From: Parabacteroides faecis
GTDB taxonomy: Bacteria; Bacteroidota; Bacteroidia; Bacteroidales; Tannerellaceae
Length of the DNA: 64,000 nt
Assembly (NCBI RefSeq): GCF_014647375.1
Contig: NZ_BMPB01000009.1
Span: forward strand, 124,001 to 188,000
Direction: 5' to 3'
A model generated the notes under the pieces. The model was given only the letters and a program-made list of their open reading frames with translations. It did no database searches and had not been told where the DNA came from. A program made the translations under genes and the position numbers. Positions 17,634 through 26,477 of this stretch are shown here, piece after piece (position 1 is the stretch's first letter; the number at the start of each line of letters is the position of its first letter).

Positions 17634-17996
17634 ATGACAGTACAAATAGAGCTGGAGGCCATGAAATTTTACGCTTACCATGGTGTCGCCCCACAGGAGA
17701 CACGGGTCGGTAATACGTTTGTGGTGAACCTTGTTTTAACGGCACCTCTTGATAAAGCGGTAGCCGACGATACTCTGGAAGATACGATAAATTATGCCGT
17801 TGTCTATGAGGTTGTTAAGAGAGAGATGGCAATTCCATCCAAGCTGATCGAACATGCTGCCGGACGTATCCTGGCGGCATTAAAGGAAACGTTCCCCCAA
17901 CTTCTTATGATCGAACTGAAACTCTCCAAACTGAATCCCCCTTTTGGCGGAGATGTTTACAGTGCCTCTGTAATTCTTAGAGAGACCTACAGTTAG
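17634..17996 (+). CDS. folB: Dihydroneopterin aldolase
   Basis: A 120-residue protein, normal for the family. Motifs are IELEAMKFYAYHGVAPQE (substrate-pocket HG with the following Glu), DTINYAVVYEVV, LIEHAAGRI and a C-terminal LSKLNPPFGGDVYSASV. It converts 7,8-dihydroneopterin to 6-hydroxymethyl-dihydropterin and glycolaldehyde in folate synthesis. It precedes the hydrogenase-like gene by 56 nt, which has its own -7 element, so they may be separate transcripts. Confidence 0.93.
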   Translation: MTVQIELEAMKFYAYHGVAPQETRVGNTFVVNLVLTAPLDKAVADDTLEDTINYAVVYEVVKREMAIPSKLIEHAAGRILAALKETFPQLLMIELKLSKLNPPFGGDVYSASVILRETYS

Positions 17997-18014
17997 TTTT
18001 TGGAGAACTTTCTC

Positions 18015-18022
18015 TATCTTTG
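18015..18022 (+). promoter_or_regulatory. -7 element of the hydrogenase-like gene
   Basis: TATCTTTG, an exact TAnnTTTG match, 31 nt before the ATG at 18053. No -33 TTTG at standard spacing. Confidence 0.5.
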
Positions 18023-18052
18023 CATAATTAAAGCACAAATAAACAAAACACC

Positions 18053-19489
18053 ATGGCATTTACCAACAACGTAATGATTGTGCGCCACGGATTGATGGCG
18101 AAGTTAGTGAAACTTTGGAAAGAGAATCGTCTCCTGGACGAGATTGACCGTTTGCCCATAGAATTAAGTCCCCGTAAATCGAAAGTGATAGGCCGTTGCT
18201 GTGTACATAAGGAGCGTGCTGTCTGGAAATACAAGACACTTCCTCTGCTGGGATTCGATATGCAGGACGAAATAGACGAACTGACTCCGTTGTCTGAATA
18301 TGCCAAACGAGCACTGTTACGTCCGGAAAACAAGAAGGAAAACCTGATGTGCGTTGTCGATGAGGCATGTTCTTCCTGTGTACAGGTAAACTATGAAATT
18401 ACAAACCTATGCCGTGGTTGTGTGGCGCGTAGCTGTTATATGAACTGTCCGAAAGACGCCATCCAGTTCAAGAAGAACGGACAGGCACGGATAGACCATG
18501 ATACCTGTATCAGTTGTGGTAAATGCCATCAGAACTGTCCTTACCATGCCATCGTATATATTCCGATCCCTTGTGAAGAAGTTTGTCCGGTGAAGGCGAT
18601 CAGTAAGGACGAATATGGCGTGGAGCATATCGACGAATCGAAATGTATCTATTGCGGTAAATGTGTGAATGCCTGTCCTTTCGGTGCCATCTTCGAGATA
18701 TCGCAGGTGTTTGATGTCTTGCAGCGCCTGCGTAATAAGGAGCAGATGATCGCCATTGTAGCTCCTTCCATCCTGGCACAATTCAGTGCGCCGGTGGAAA
18801 ATGTATATGGTGCGATCAAGGCGATGGGATTCACGGAGATTGTTGAAGTAGCCCAGGGAGCGATGGAAACGACCCGCCGGGAAGCAGAAGAGTTGAAAGA
18901 GAAACTGGAAGAAGGACAACCTTTTATGACGACCAGTTGCTGTCCTTCCTATGTGCAGTTGGCGGAGAAACATATTCCGGATCTGAAGAAATATATCTCT
19001 TCTACCGGTTCTCCCATGTATTATACCGCCCGCATCGTCAAAGAGAAATACCCCAATGCCCAGGTTGTCTTTATTGGTCCGTGCGTAGCCAAGCGCAAGG
19101 AGGTGAAGATGGACCCGGCAGTCGATTTCACACTGACATTCGAAGAGATTGGTTCTATTCTGGAAGGACTGGATATCAAAGTAGAAGAAGCAAAACCCTT
19201 CTCCGTTCTCTATAATTCTGTGCGTGAAGCGCATGGCTTTGCCCAGAGTGGCGGTGTTATCAATGCCGTAAAAGTGTATCTGAAAGAGGAGCAGGTGAAC
19301 GCCGTACAGGTAGCCAACCTGACGAAAAAGAATGTCGCTCTGCTTCGTGCCTATGCCAAAACAGGCAAAGCCCCGGCACAGTTTATCGAAGTCATGGCTT
19401 GCGAAGGTGGTTGTGTAACCGGTCCTTGCATCCATGCGGATAAGGTTACGGGACAGAAACAGCTGATCAAAGAACTTACTAAATTCTAA
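18053..19489 (+). CDS. [FeFe]-hydrogenase-like iron-sulfur protein, group B type
   Basis: A 478-residue protein. After a roughly 115-residue N-terminal region come several Cys-rich [4Fe-4S] motifs: CRGCVARSCYMNCP (120-133), CISCGKCHQNCP (152-163) and CIYCGKCVNACP (198-209). The catalytic H-cluster region has TSCCP (294-298), GPCVAK (342-347) and MACEGGCVTGPC (448-459). These differ from the classic MPCxxK and GGGQP versions and fit what is described as group B enzymes of anaerobes. It probably makes or consumes H2 with ferredoxin, though physiological data for this group are thin. No hydE/F/G maturases are in the window. A PNGase F-like lipoprotein gene follows after 6 nt, an odd operon partner. 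Confidence 0.85.
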   Translation: MAFTNNVMIVRHGLMAKLVKLWKENRLLDEIDRLPIELSPRKSKVIGRCCVHKERAVWKYKTLPLLGFDMQDEIDELTPLSEYAKRALLRPENKKENLMCVVDEACSSCVQVNYEITNLCRGCVARSCYMNCPKDAIQFKKNGQARIDHDTCISCGKCHQNCPYHAIVYIPIPCEEVCPVKAISKDEYGVEHIDESKCIYCGKCVNACPFGAIFEISQVFDVLQRLRNKEQMIAIVAPSILAQFSAPVENVYGAIKAMGFTEIVEVAQGAMETTRREAEELKEKLEEGQPFMTTSCCPSYVQLAEKHIPDLKKYISSTGSPMYYTARIVKEKYPNAQVVFIGPCVAKRKEVKMDPAVDFTLTFEEIGSILEGLDIKVEEAKPFSVLYNSVREAHGFAQSGGVINAVKVYLKEEQVNAVQVANLTKKNVALLRAYAKTGKAPAQFIEVMACEGGCVTGPCIHADKVTGQKQLIKELTKF

Positions 19490-19495
19490 ACAACA

Positions 19496-20737
19496 ATGAC
19501 AAAGAAAATCTTATTCTCATTTTCATTGGCAGGTGCCTTGTTGCTAACGGCATGCGGGCACCGCGAACTACCGGCAATGGGTGACTATTCCGTGCAGGTA
19601 TTCCATGACACGCCGGTGAAGTTCACACCGGATCAGTATGCCGGTTATAGTGAGCCGGGACCGGATAGTATCTATCATCTGGTAAACGGACGTATCATTC
19701 TGAAGAAGGTCACGTTGCCTGACTATAAGCGCAATGTTTCCGTCAACCTGAAAGTGACGATCGCATCCAACGGTGACCGTTGGGATAAGTCGGGTTCCTG
19801 CTTTATCCTGCCGAAAGAGTCAGCGATCAATTTACTGAATATCGCCAAAGGGGAGAAACAATTTCCGGCTGTAGACAGTACGAAGCTGGAAAATATGATT
19901 GGTATCGTTTCCGGTGAAGACTATGAACCGACAGTCGAGCTGATGCGTTTTATGACACCGTTCGGGGTGGGCCATTACAGCAGTCCCGACGACTCGTTGA
20001 GCAGCAAACGCAAACCGGTTTATATCGACCAGTGGGCTGACAGCGTAAGTTGGGAGCAGAATATCACAGACCTGTATCCTTTGTTTGAAGGAGGTGCTTA
20101 CGTAGGAGTCTTTATCGATACCTGGACGGCCGAGGGATATATTGCCAGCGTGACAATCGATGTGGACGAGTCGGATATCACTTGTGATGCTTTGACGAAG
20201 AGGCATGTAGAACCGTTAATGAATACGGTTTATTATATCGGCCAGTCTTATCCGGATATCTTTGCCCGCAAAGACGTCTCGACCGGTTTTACTATCCCGG
20301 AAGGTGCGAAGAACGTCCGCCTGAAATATATCGTAACCGGGCATGGCGGTCATAACGGTGGTGACGAGTTTGTCCAGAAGCAGAATGTTATCTCAGTAGA
20401 TGGAGAGGAAGTTCTGAACTTCATTCCCTGGCGTAACGATTGTGCCTCTTTCCGCCGTTTTAATCCGGCGACAGGTGTTTGGCTGGAGAAACGTCTGGCT
20501 TCTTATATCGGCCCTAAAGGGTATGCCGAAAAAGAGGTGGAAGAGCCGGTTGCTTCTTCCGACTTCTCCCGTTCCAACTGGTGTCCGGGTTCCGATGTCG
20601 TTCCCGAAGAAGTGGAACTGACGGATATCCAACCGGGCGAACATACCCTGACGGTCAGCATCCCCGAAGCCCAGGAGATAGACGGCAACAAGCTCAACCA
20701 TTGGCTGGTTTCCGCTTATTTGGTGTGGGATGAATAA
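19496..20737 (+). CDS. PNGase F-like lipoprotein (peptide-N-glycosidase F family)
   Basis: A 413-residue protein with a lipoprotein signal, LLLTACGHR (lipid-attachment Cys about 20). The C-terminal half has the PNGase F jelly-roll features [46 protein letters not shown] and [13 protein letters not shown]. PNGase F cleaves N-glycans from asparagine on glycoproteins, and related proteins in gut Bacteroidota act on host N-glycans at the cell surface. I did not verify all catalytic residues (Asp60, Glu206 and Glu118 in the Elizabethkingia enzyme), so activity is inferred. It sits 6 nt behind the hydrogenase-like gene and has no adjacent glycan-uptake genes. Confidence 0.83.
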   Translation: MTKKILFSFSLAGALLLTACGHRELPAMGDYSVQVFHDTPVKFTPDQYAGYSEPGPDSIYHLVNGRIILKKVTLPDYKRNVSVNLKVTIASNGDRWDKSGSCFILPKESAINLLNIAKGEKQFPAVDSTKLENMIGIVSGEDYEPTVELMRFMTPFGVGHYSSPDDSLSSKRKPVYIDQWADSVSWEQNITDLYPLFEGGAYVGVFIDTWTAEGYIASVTIDVDESDITCDALTKRHVEPLMNTVYYIGQSYPDIFARKDVSTGFTIPEGAKNVRLKYIVTGHGGHNGGDEFVQKQNVISVDGEEVLNFIPWRNDCASFRRFNPATGVWLEKRLASYIGPKGYAEKEVEEPVASSDFSRSNWCPGSDVVPEEVELTDIQPGEHTLTVSIPEAQEIDGNKLNHWLVSAYLVWDE

Positions 20738-20743
20738 ACATAC

Positions 20744-20769
20744 GTAGGGGTGGGCAAACCCGCCCCTAC
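20744..20769. repeat. GC-rich hairpin GTAGGGGTGGG / CCCGCCCCTAC
   Basis: The arms at 20744-20754 and 20759-20769 pair with one mismatch across a CAAA loop. There is no T run, so it is not a classical terminator. It resembles a dispersed palindromic unit (REP-like), but only one copy is seen here. Confidence 0.5.
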
Positions 20770-20794
20770 ATAAACCTATTAAATCATTGTTATT

Positions 20795-21439
20795 ATGGAC
20801 ACCTTACTCCCTTTCGCCCTTTTGTGCTTCACCTCCTTTTTTACACTGACAAACCCGTTGGGCACTATGCCGGTCTTCCTGACCATGACGAACGGAATGA
20901 GTGATGACGAACGTAAAACCATTGTCCGCCGTGCAACGATCGTATCGTTTATAACCTTGATGGTCTTTACTTTCTCCGGCCAGTTCCTCTTCACATTCTT
21001 CGGTATTTCCACAAATGGTTTCCGTATTGCCGGAGGTATTATTATCTTTACCATCGGATTCGATATGCTGCAGGCACGTTATTCCAAAGCAAAACTGAAA
21101 GACGATGAGGTAAAGACCTATGTAAACGACATCTCCGTCACTCCGTTGGCCATCCCTATGTTATGTGGGCCGGGCGCTATTGCCAACGGCATCATGTTGA
21201 TGGACGATGCAGATACATTGATAAAAAAGATACTGCTTATCAGTGTCATAGCATTGGTTTATTTTATTACCTTCCTGATTCTCCGGGCATCTACCCGGCT
21301 GAACAAGTATATGGGTGAGACAGGCAACAACGTGATGATGCGTCTGATGGGCCTTATCCTGATGGTTATTGCTGTGGAATGTTTTGTAAGCGGATTCAAA
21401 CCCATAATGATTGACATACTACAACAAGCTAATTTATGA
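20795..21439 (+). CDS. MarC family integral membrane protein
   Basis: A 214-residue, strongly hydrophobic protein with about six membrane segments. It shows the MarC family pattern: FFTLTNPLGTMPVFLTMT near the N-terminus, GGIIIFTIGFDML in the middle, and VTPLAIPMLCGPGAIANGIM. The family has no firm function; an antibiotic-resistance role was proposed and withdrawn for E. coli MarC. It overlaps the HAD gene by 4 nt (ATGA), so the two are translationally coupled. Confidence 0.88.
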   Translation: MDTLLPFALLCFTSFFTLTNPLGTMPVFLTMTNGMSDDERKTIVRRATIVSFITLMVFTFSGQFLFTFFGISTNGFRIAGGIIIFTIGFDMLQARYSKAKLKDDEVKTYVNDISVTPLAIPMLCGPGAIANGIMLMDDADTLIKKILLISVIALVYFITFLILRASTRLNKYMGETGNNVMMRLMGLILMVIAVECFVSGFKPIMIDILQQANL

Positions 21440-22128
21440 TAGAAGGAATACAGGTCATCGGTTTTGATGCCGATGACACGCTTTGGGTGAATGAAACTTA
21501 TTTCCTGGAGACGGAGCAGAAGCTTCGTCTTTTGTTGGCCCCTTATGTGGATGGGGATACCGTATCGGCAGAGTTGTTCAGGACGGAAAGCAGGAACATG
21601 CCTCTTTATGGCTACGGTGTGAAAGCTTATATCCTTTCTGTTCTGGAAACGGCGATCCGTATTACGGACGGGACAGTCCCGGCAAACGTATTGGAGCAGA
21701 TTCTTCTTTTGGGAAAAGAACAGCTGTCCAAACCAGTAGAACTTCTGGACGGAGTGGAGGAGACGTTGAATGCCCTTGTGGGTCGTTATCGCCTTATTGT
21801 GGTAACGAAAGGCGACCTGCTCGATCAGGAGCAAAAGTTACGCCGTTCGGGAATCGAACATCTTTTCCATCATGTGGAGATTATGAGCGATAAGACCGGC
21901 AGGGAATATCGTTTGTTATTGAAACATCTCGACATACAACCAGAAGAGTTCTTGATGATAGGGAACTCTGTCCGTTCAGATATCCTTCCTCCGTTGGAAC
22001 TGGGAAGCTATGCCATCCACGTACCTTATCAAACGACCTGGGCGCACGAAAAGGTAGATGAGCCGGTTGTCAGCCCTCGTTTTTTTACCGTTGATTCTTT
22101 ATGGGATGTGATATCCTTGCTACCCTAA
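21436..22128 (+). CDS. HAD-superfamily hydrolase
   Basis: A 230-residue protein with the HAD motifs in order: VIGFDADDTLW (motif I, D-x-D), IVVTKGD (motif II position, Thr), a lysine in MSDKTG (motif III) and MIGNSVRSDILP (motif IV). An alpha-helical cap lies between motifs I and II (about 20-100). It is likely a phosphatase of a small metabolite; the substrate is not readable. It is coupled to the MarC gene by a 4-nt overlap and convergent with the next operon. Confidence 0.85.
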   Translation: MIEGIQVIGFDADDTLWVNETYFLETEQKLRLLLAPYVDGDTVSAELFRTESRNMPLYGYGVKAYILSVLETAIRITDGTVPANVLEQILLLGKEQLSKPVELLDGVEETLNALVGRYRLIVVTKGDLLDQEQKLRRSGIEHLFHHVEIMSDKTGREYRLLLKHLDIQPEEFLMIGNSVRSDILPPLELGSYAIHVPYQTTWAHEKVDEPVVSPRFFTVDSLWDVISLLP

Positions 22129-22192
22129 GCCCGCTTGCCGTTAGATCTAATCTTTTTCATTCTTACTATTAATCTTTTTTGTCCGGACTTTT

Positions 22193-22302
22193 GAGTCTGT
22201 AAGGTGTGCTTTGCGTAAATGTAACACTATAGTTTCATAAATGTAAGGATAGCCTTACATTTATGAATTCTGCATCTTACTTTTATAAAGGTTAGGAGAA
22301 AA
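22193..22302. repeat. 22-bp-period array B (core ATAAATGTAAGG), 5 units
   Basis: Units start at 22193, 22215, 22237, 22259 and 22281. Columns 5-10 of the unit read ATGTAA or close variants in all five, with T at column 6 invariant. Unit 3 continues as GTAAGG, ATAG, CCTTAC, a perfect 6-bp stem. CATAAATGTAAGG at 22236-22248 pairs with CCTTACATTTATG at 22253-22265. It lies in the 221-nt gap between convergent genes, so it is not a promoter region. Confidence 0.6.
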
Positions 22303-22349
22303 AGACTTAAAGGTTACTATGTCTCCTCTTATTTGTAGTGAGGAAACGG

Positions 22350-23378
22350 CTAAAGGTCGGTGAACTTCTTTTTCCCTTTCAGGTAGAAAGAGAGAATAAG
22401 GCTGTTGCGCATCAGTTCCGGGATAGTAGCCAGTGTTGTTTTAGCAAGGTTCTCTTTCCTTTTGGCAACATAATCCGGCTTCATTTCGAAGAATGCTTTC
22501 CGAGCTTCGTATACCGCTTTGGCATTCTGAATGTATCCGCATAGCAGAAATTTGGTGGCCGCAATATAATCCAGAAAGAAACGCGCACGCATCACATGCT
22601 TCAGGTCTTTTTCGGAAAGATTCTTGTAAATCATCAGCAGGTTGTTTCGGAAATTGAGGAAGGTCTTCCGGGGACTTTCCACCTGTAAGGTAGCACCTCC
22701 AACATGATAAACAACCGATCCGGGTGTACATACCAGTCGATACCCGCGGGAACGCAGGCGCCAGCACATATCGATCTCTTCCTGATGGGCGAAGAAACCT
22801 GCATCCAGCCCGCCTATCTCCTTATAAATAGCTGTACGGATGAAAAGACAGGCACCCGTAGCCCAAAGGATATCGGCAGGTGCGTCGTACTGGCCATTAT
22901 CTTTTTCTACGATATGTAGTACGCGGCCCCGGCAGTAAGGATAGCCGTAAATGTCCATATAACCTCCGGCAGCCCCGGCATATTCGAAATATTCCTTATT
23001 ACGCTGTGCCCTGATCTTGGGTTGGGCGGCAACTATTGTCGTGTCGGCTTCGAGAGCAGACAATGGAGCATCGAGCCAGCCCGGTGTAACTTCGACATCA
23101 CTGTTCAGCAGAACGGTATATTCATTGTCTATCTGCTTGATTGCCTGATTGTATCCTTCGGCGAAGCCGTAATTCTTATCGAGCTGAATGATCCGTACGG
23201 ACGGGAACTTTTCTTTCAGCATAGCAATGGAGGCATCCGTAGAACCGTTGTCGGCAACGACTACTTCAGATAGTTCGGAAGGACTGTAATCGATGACCGA
23301 CGAAAGGAATTTCTCCATCAGCTTGCAACCGTTCCAGTTCAATATAACAATAGCGACTTTTTTTGAATTACTATGCAT
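22350..23378 (-). CDS. Family 2 glycosyltransferase (rhamnosyltransferase-like)
   Basis: A 342-residue protein with the GT-A start VAIVILNWNG, VVVADNGSTD and a DxD-type metal motif in VLLNSDVEVTPGW. Then follow WATGACLFIRTAIYKEIGGLD and the acceptor-side HQEEIDMCWRLRSRGY. This is the WcaE/rhamnosyltransferase-like GT2 layout, adding a sugar to a surface glycan with a nucleotide-sugar donor. It overlaps the upstream acyltransferase gene by 8 nt and is last in a three-gene run. Confidence 0.88.
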   Translation of the reverse strand: MHSNSKKVAIVILNWNGCKLMEKFLSSVIDYSPSELSEVVVADNGSTDASIAMLKEKFPSVRIIQLDKNYGFAEGYNQAIKQIDNEYTVLLNSDVEVTPGWLDAPLSALEADTTIVAAQPKIRAQRNKEYFEYAGAAGGYMDIYGYPYCRGRVLHIVEKDNGQYDAPADILWATGACLFIRTAIYKEIGGLDAGFFAHQEEIDMCWRLRSRGYRLVCTPGSVVYHVGGATLQVESPRKTFLNFRNNLLMIYKNLSEKDLKHVMRARFFLDYIAATKFLLCGYIQNAKAVYEARKAFFEMKPDYVAKRKENLAKTTLATIPELMRNSLILSFYLKGKKKFTDL

Positions 23379-24258
23379 CTTCTCGTTTGTATTTCCAACG
23401 TTTGTGAGTCCAGAGCCAATAAGCCGGATTACGAAGGATCATCTTCTCCGTCATGCGGGCATACGATTCGGTAATCTCGTTTTCGGCAGTTTGTTTGGCA
23501 TGGGCTGTCATTAACTTCATTTCAACCGTGTAATATCCGCGCTTCACTTTCTGTACATCGAGGAAGATAACCGGCAGGTCCAGTTTTCGTGCGATACGTT
23601 CGGCGCCGTTCAGCATCGGAGTGTCCTGATTCAGGAAGTTTGTCCAGTAATGCAGGTTCGCCTTGCTTGGTGTCTGGTCTGCAATGAAGATCACGATGTT
23701 CTTGCTGTTTTCGCGCTTCAGTGTCATCATGTCACGTACCGTATCATTCTTTTTCATACCATACGAACCGAAGCGGGTGCGGAGAAAGATGAACAGGCGG
23801 TCGACTGCCTTATTGTTCAGGGGGCGGTAGATTTGCCATAGTCTGGATTCCGTATATACCAGGCTGGAGGCACTGAACCATTCCCAGTTTCCGTAATGTC
23901 CCATCAACATCATAACCGTATTTTGTCCTTCCGCCTGTAGCTTGGTTGCGACTTCGGGGTTCTTGATGTGGGCACGGCGTAACACTTCCTCCGGCGATAT
24001 GTGCGCCAGTTTGATCGTCTCGACAATATAGTCGGAAAAGTGATGATAGAAGGCTTTCTCCAGCCTGCGAAGTTCTATTTTGGACTTTTCGGGAAAGGAA
24101 GCTTCCATATTGCGGCGGACTACCCTTATCCTGTAACGGATTACCCTATAGATAAGTACATACAGGATATCTGACAGTACATATAATACCGGCATGGGTA
24201 GGAAAGCATGAACTTTGGCCCATGAATAGATCAATCCGTATTGAATTTTATTCCACAT
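23371..24258 (-). CDS. Lipid A biosynthesis acyltransferase (LpxL/HtrB family)
   Basis: A 295-residue protein. An N-terminal membrane segment (about 15-40) is followed by the HxxxxE acyltransferase motif GHYGNWEW, KNIVIFIADQTPS, and GAERIARKLDLPVIFLDV. The family transfers acyl chains to Kdo-lipid A or a precursor on the inner membrane. It lies between mtaB (1-nt spacing) and the glycosyltransferase (8-nt overlap), suggesting co-transcription with envelope genes. Confidence 0.9.
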   Translation of the reverse strand: MWNKIQYGLIYSWAKVHAFLPMPVLYVLSDILYVLIYRVIRYRIRVVRRNMEASFPEKSKIELRRLEKAFYHHFSDYIVETIKLAHISPEEVLRRAHIKNPEVATKLQAEGQNTVMMLMGHYGNWEWFSASSLVYTESRLWQIYRPLNNKAVDRLFIFLRTRFGSYGMKKNDTVRDMMTLKRENSKNIVIFIADQTPSKANLHYWTNFLNQDTPMLNGAERIARKLDLPVIFLDVQKVKRGYYTVEMKLMTAHAKQTAENEITESYARMTEKMILRNPAYWLWTHKRWKYKREDA

Positions 24259-24259
24259 A

Positions 24260-25588
24260 TCAGCTGTTTGTTACTAATTCACAATTCAGTGCGGTACGGT
24301 CTTCATTCCAGCCGGTCAGTGTTACCCGTCGGGTCTCGTTTACCAGCGAACTGTCGTAAGGTATCTCTACTTTGATATAATTTTCTGTGAAACCATGCAT
24401 CATGCCTCCTTTACGGGTATGTTCGAACAGAACTTCCGCCTGACTGCCGGTATGGGCATCATAGAAAGCATGTAGTTTCCTGTCGGAAATGTCCAGCAGT
24501 TGCTGGCTGCGGGCATGTTTTATTTTCGGGTCTACCGAATGGGCGATCTTCAAAGCCTGTGTTCCCGGACGTTCCGAGTAACTGAACACATGCAGTTGAC
24601 TGATGTCCAGGCTGTCGATAAAGCTGCGTGCCTCTTCGAACAACTCGTCCGTCTCTCCGCGGGTACCGACAATCACATCCACACCGATAAAGGTGTGCGG
24701 CATGATCTCCTTGATCTTCTCGATCTTATGGCGGAAAAGGGCCGTGTCGTAACGGCGGCGCATCAGTTTCAGAACTTCATCGCTTCCGCTTTGCAGGGGA
24801 ATATGGAAATGAGGGGCAAATCGTTTGCTGGAAGCAACGAAGTCGATCGCTTCGTCTGTGATCAGGTTCGGTTCGATGGAAGAGATGCGGTAACGCACGA
24901 TGCCCTCCACTTCGTCGAGTGCACGGATCAGGTCGATGAATGTTTCACCGGTCGATTTACCGAAGTCACCGATGTTGACTCCCGTCAGTACAATCTCTTT
25001 ACCCCCTTTGCGGGCTACTTCCTGTGCCTGTTCCACCATGCTGGCGATAGTACCGTTGCGGCTCCGTCCGCGGGCAAAGGGAATGGTACAGTAAGAACAG
25101 AAGTAATCGCATCCGTCCTGCACTTTCAGGAAATGGCGCGTACGATCGTCTGCCGAGCAGGAAGGGGAGAATGTGCGTATATCTTTCGTTTGTGAGGCGA
25201 TCACTGCACCGCCTTCTTCTTTTTTCTTCAGGTCGTCCAGATACATTAATATATCCAGTTTCTGTTCGGCACCGAGAACCAGGTCGACACCTTCTATATG
25301 GGAAACCTCTTCCGGTTTGAGCTGTGCGTAACAACCCGTTACAACGATAAAGGCTCCCGGATGTTGTTTACTGATCCGGCGGATGGCCTGGCGGCATTTC
25401 TTGTCGGCAAGCTCTGTCACGGAACAGGTATTAACAACACAGATGTCTGCTTTCTCACCCGCACGGGCTTTGCGTACCCCCTGTTCGGCAAGGACCTTTC
25501 CTATCGTAGAGGTCTCTGCGAAGTTGAGCTTGCAGCCCAGGGTATAATAAGCAGCTATTTTGTTTTCAAATACGGTTTTGTCTATCAT
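24260..25588 (-). CDS. mtaB: tRNA t6A37 methylthiotransferase MtaB
   Basis: Taking ATG at 25588 gives 442 residues; a further-upstream TTG overlaps the -7 element, so it is rejected. The N-terminal MTTase domain has YTLGCKLNFAE, VVNTCSVT and VTGCYAQ with three cluster-binding cysteines. The radical-SAM motif is DGCDYFCSYCTIPFARG (CxxxCxxC). The C-terminal TRAM region ends VRRVTLTGW-like sequence. It methylthiolates t6A at position 37 of tRNAs. The MtaB rather than MiaB assignment rests on overall resemblance, in particular the YTLGCK start. Confidence 0.88.
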   Translation of the reverse strand: MIDKTVFENKIAAYYTLGCKLNFAETSTIGKVLAEQGVRKARAGEKADICVVNTCSVTELADKKCRQAIRRISKQHPGAFIVVTGCYAQLKPEEVSHIEGVDLVLGAEQKLDILMYLDDLKKKEEGGAVIASQTKDIRTFSPSCSADDRTRHFLKVQDGCDYFCSYCTIPFARGRSRNGTIASMVEQAQEVARKGGKEIVLTGVNIGDFGKSTGETFIDLIRALDEVEGIVRYRISSIEPNLITDEAIDFVASSKRFAPHFHIPLQSGSDEVLKLMRRRYDTALFRHKIEKIKEIMPHTFIGVDVIVGTRGETDELFEEARSFIDSLDISQLHVFSYSERPGTQALKIAHSVDPKIKHARSQQLLDISDRKLHAFYDAHTGSQAEVLFEHTRKGGMMHGFTENYIKVEIPYDSSLVNETRRVTLTGWNEDRTALNCELVTNS

Positions 25589-25606
25589 TGCGATTGAATT
25601 ATCGCG

Positions 25607-25614
25607 CAAATGTA
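25607..25614 (-). promoter_or_regulatory. -7 element of the mtaB operon
   Basis: CAAATGTA on the forward strand is TACATTTG on the minus strand, 19 nt before the ATG at 25588. It fixes the likely start codon. Confidence 0.5.
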
Positions 25615-25796
25615 GCTAAAATTATTGACATGTAGATTGTTGATGTTTTATCTGGTTACAGCAATGTCGTTATTTATTTAAACTTAGTGAAAGACTTTGT
25701 TTTTTATATGATATAGTGAATAGTAAATAGCAATTATATGAATTATTATGAATAACTTTCAGCCAATTTTGTAACAAACTAATATAATGATATAAT

Positions 25797-26477
25797 ATGA
25801 AAGAGTTATTTTTGAGTTTTAAATATTCCTTTAGCTCAGGTACAGGAGAATTGGAAGGTTATAGATATATTCAAAATGTATTTATTGACATTTATGCTTC
25901 AGATATAGAAACCGAAGAAGAAGTGTTAATCGGTAAATCTAGATTAAAATTGATACTAATAAATCAAGCTATTGAAGATCATTTTAGCCTACCGGAACTG
26001 TTTGACACAGACCCGGATTTATTTTTTATAGGAGATCAGGTCTTTGATCTGGAAAATGAAAACATTTGTTCTGTTATTCTGGATAAATATCCGGAATGTA
26101 GCTTGAGTTTGAATATCGGAGTATTGGATAGGTTGGTACTTATTCCAGAGTATAGGGGATATGGTATTTCTCAGAAAGTAATCAAAGATACGATATTCCA
26201 TTTTATGACAGCTTGTGGTTTGTTTGTTATTCATCCTTTCCCTTTACAATTTGAAGGAGAACATTGTATGGGAGAAGATACTTGGGAAGACAAGAACTGG
26301 TATAAAGGGCTAGAAACCAATGAAAAGAAAGCATTCAAACAATTGACGGCTTTTTATCAAAAGCTTGGATTTGAGCAAATTAAAGGTGTTGAAGGTCTAT
26401 TGTTTTATTGTCCTTTCTATAAAAATAAGAAATTGGATAAGGTAGATTTGAGTGAATTAACTGTTATTCCAGATTAG
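25797..26477 (+). CDS. GNAT-like acetyltransferase domain protein (uncharacterised)
   Basis: A 226-residue, AT-rich gene with no close family I can name. The centre reads LDRLVLIPEYRGYGISQKVI, which resembles the acetyl-CoA pyrophosphate-binding motif A of GNAT enzymes (RGxGxS/A). The C-terminal LTAFYQKLGFEQI resembles the motif B region (FYxKxGF). The N-terminal 90 residues are acidic and unplaced. Substrate unknown. It is a single gene with low GC compared with its neighbours, which hints at a laterally acquired accessory gene. Confidence 0.6.
   Translation: MKELFLSFKYSFSSGTGELEGYRYIQNVFIDIYASDIETEEEVLIGKSRLKLILINQAIEDHFSLPELFDTDPDLFFIGDQVFDLENENICSVILDKYPECSLSLNIGVLDRLVLIPEYRGYGISQKVIKDTIFHFMTACGLFVIHPFPLQFEGEHCMGEDTWEDKNWYKGLETNEKKAFKQLTAFYQKLGFEQIKGVEGLLFYCPFYKNKKLDKVDLSELTVIPD

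Noticed and set aside
18407-19435. Minus-strand frame of 342 codons inside the hydrogenase-like gene
   Set aside because: Antisense shadow; the plus strand has clear cysteine motifs, while the minus product has none.
20744-20769. Intrinsic terminator after the PNGase F-like gene
   Set aside because: The stem is strong but lacks a T run, so I list it as a palindromic repeat only.
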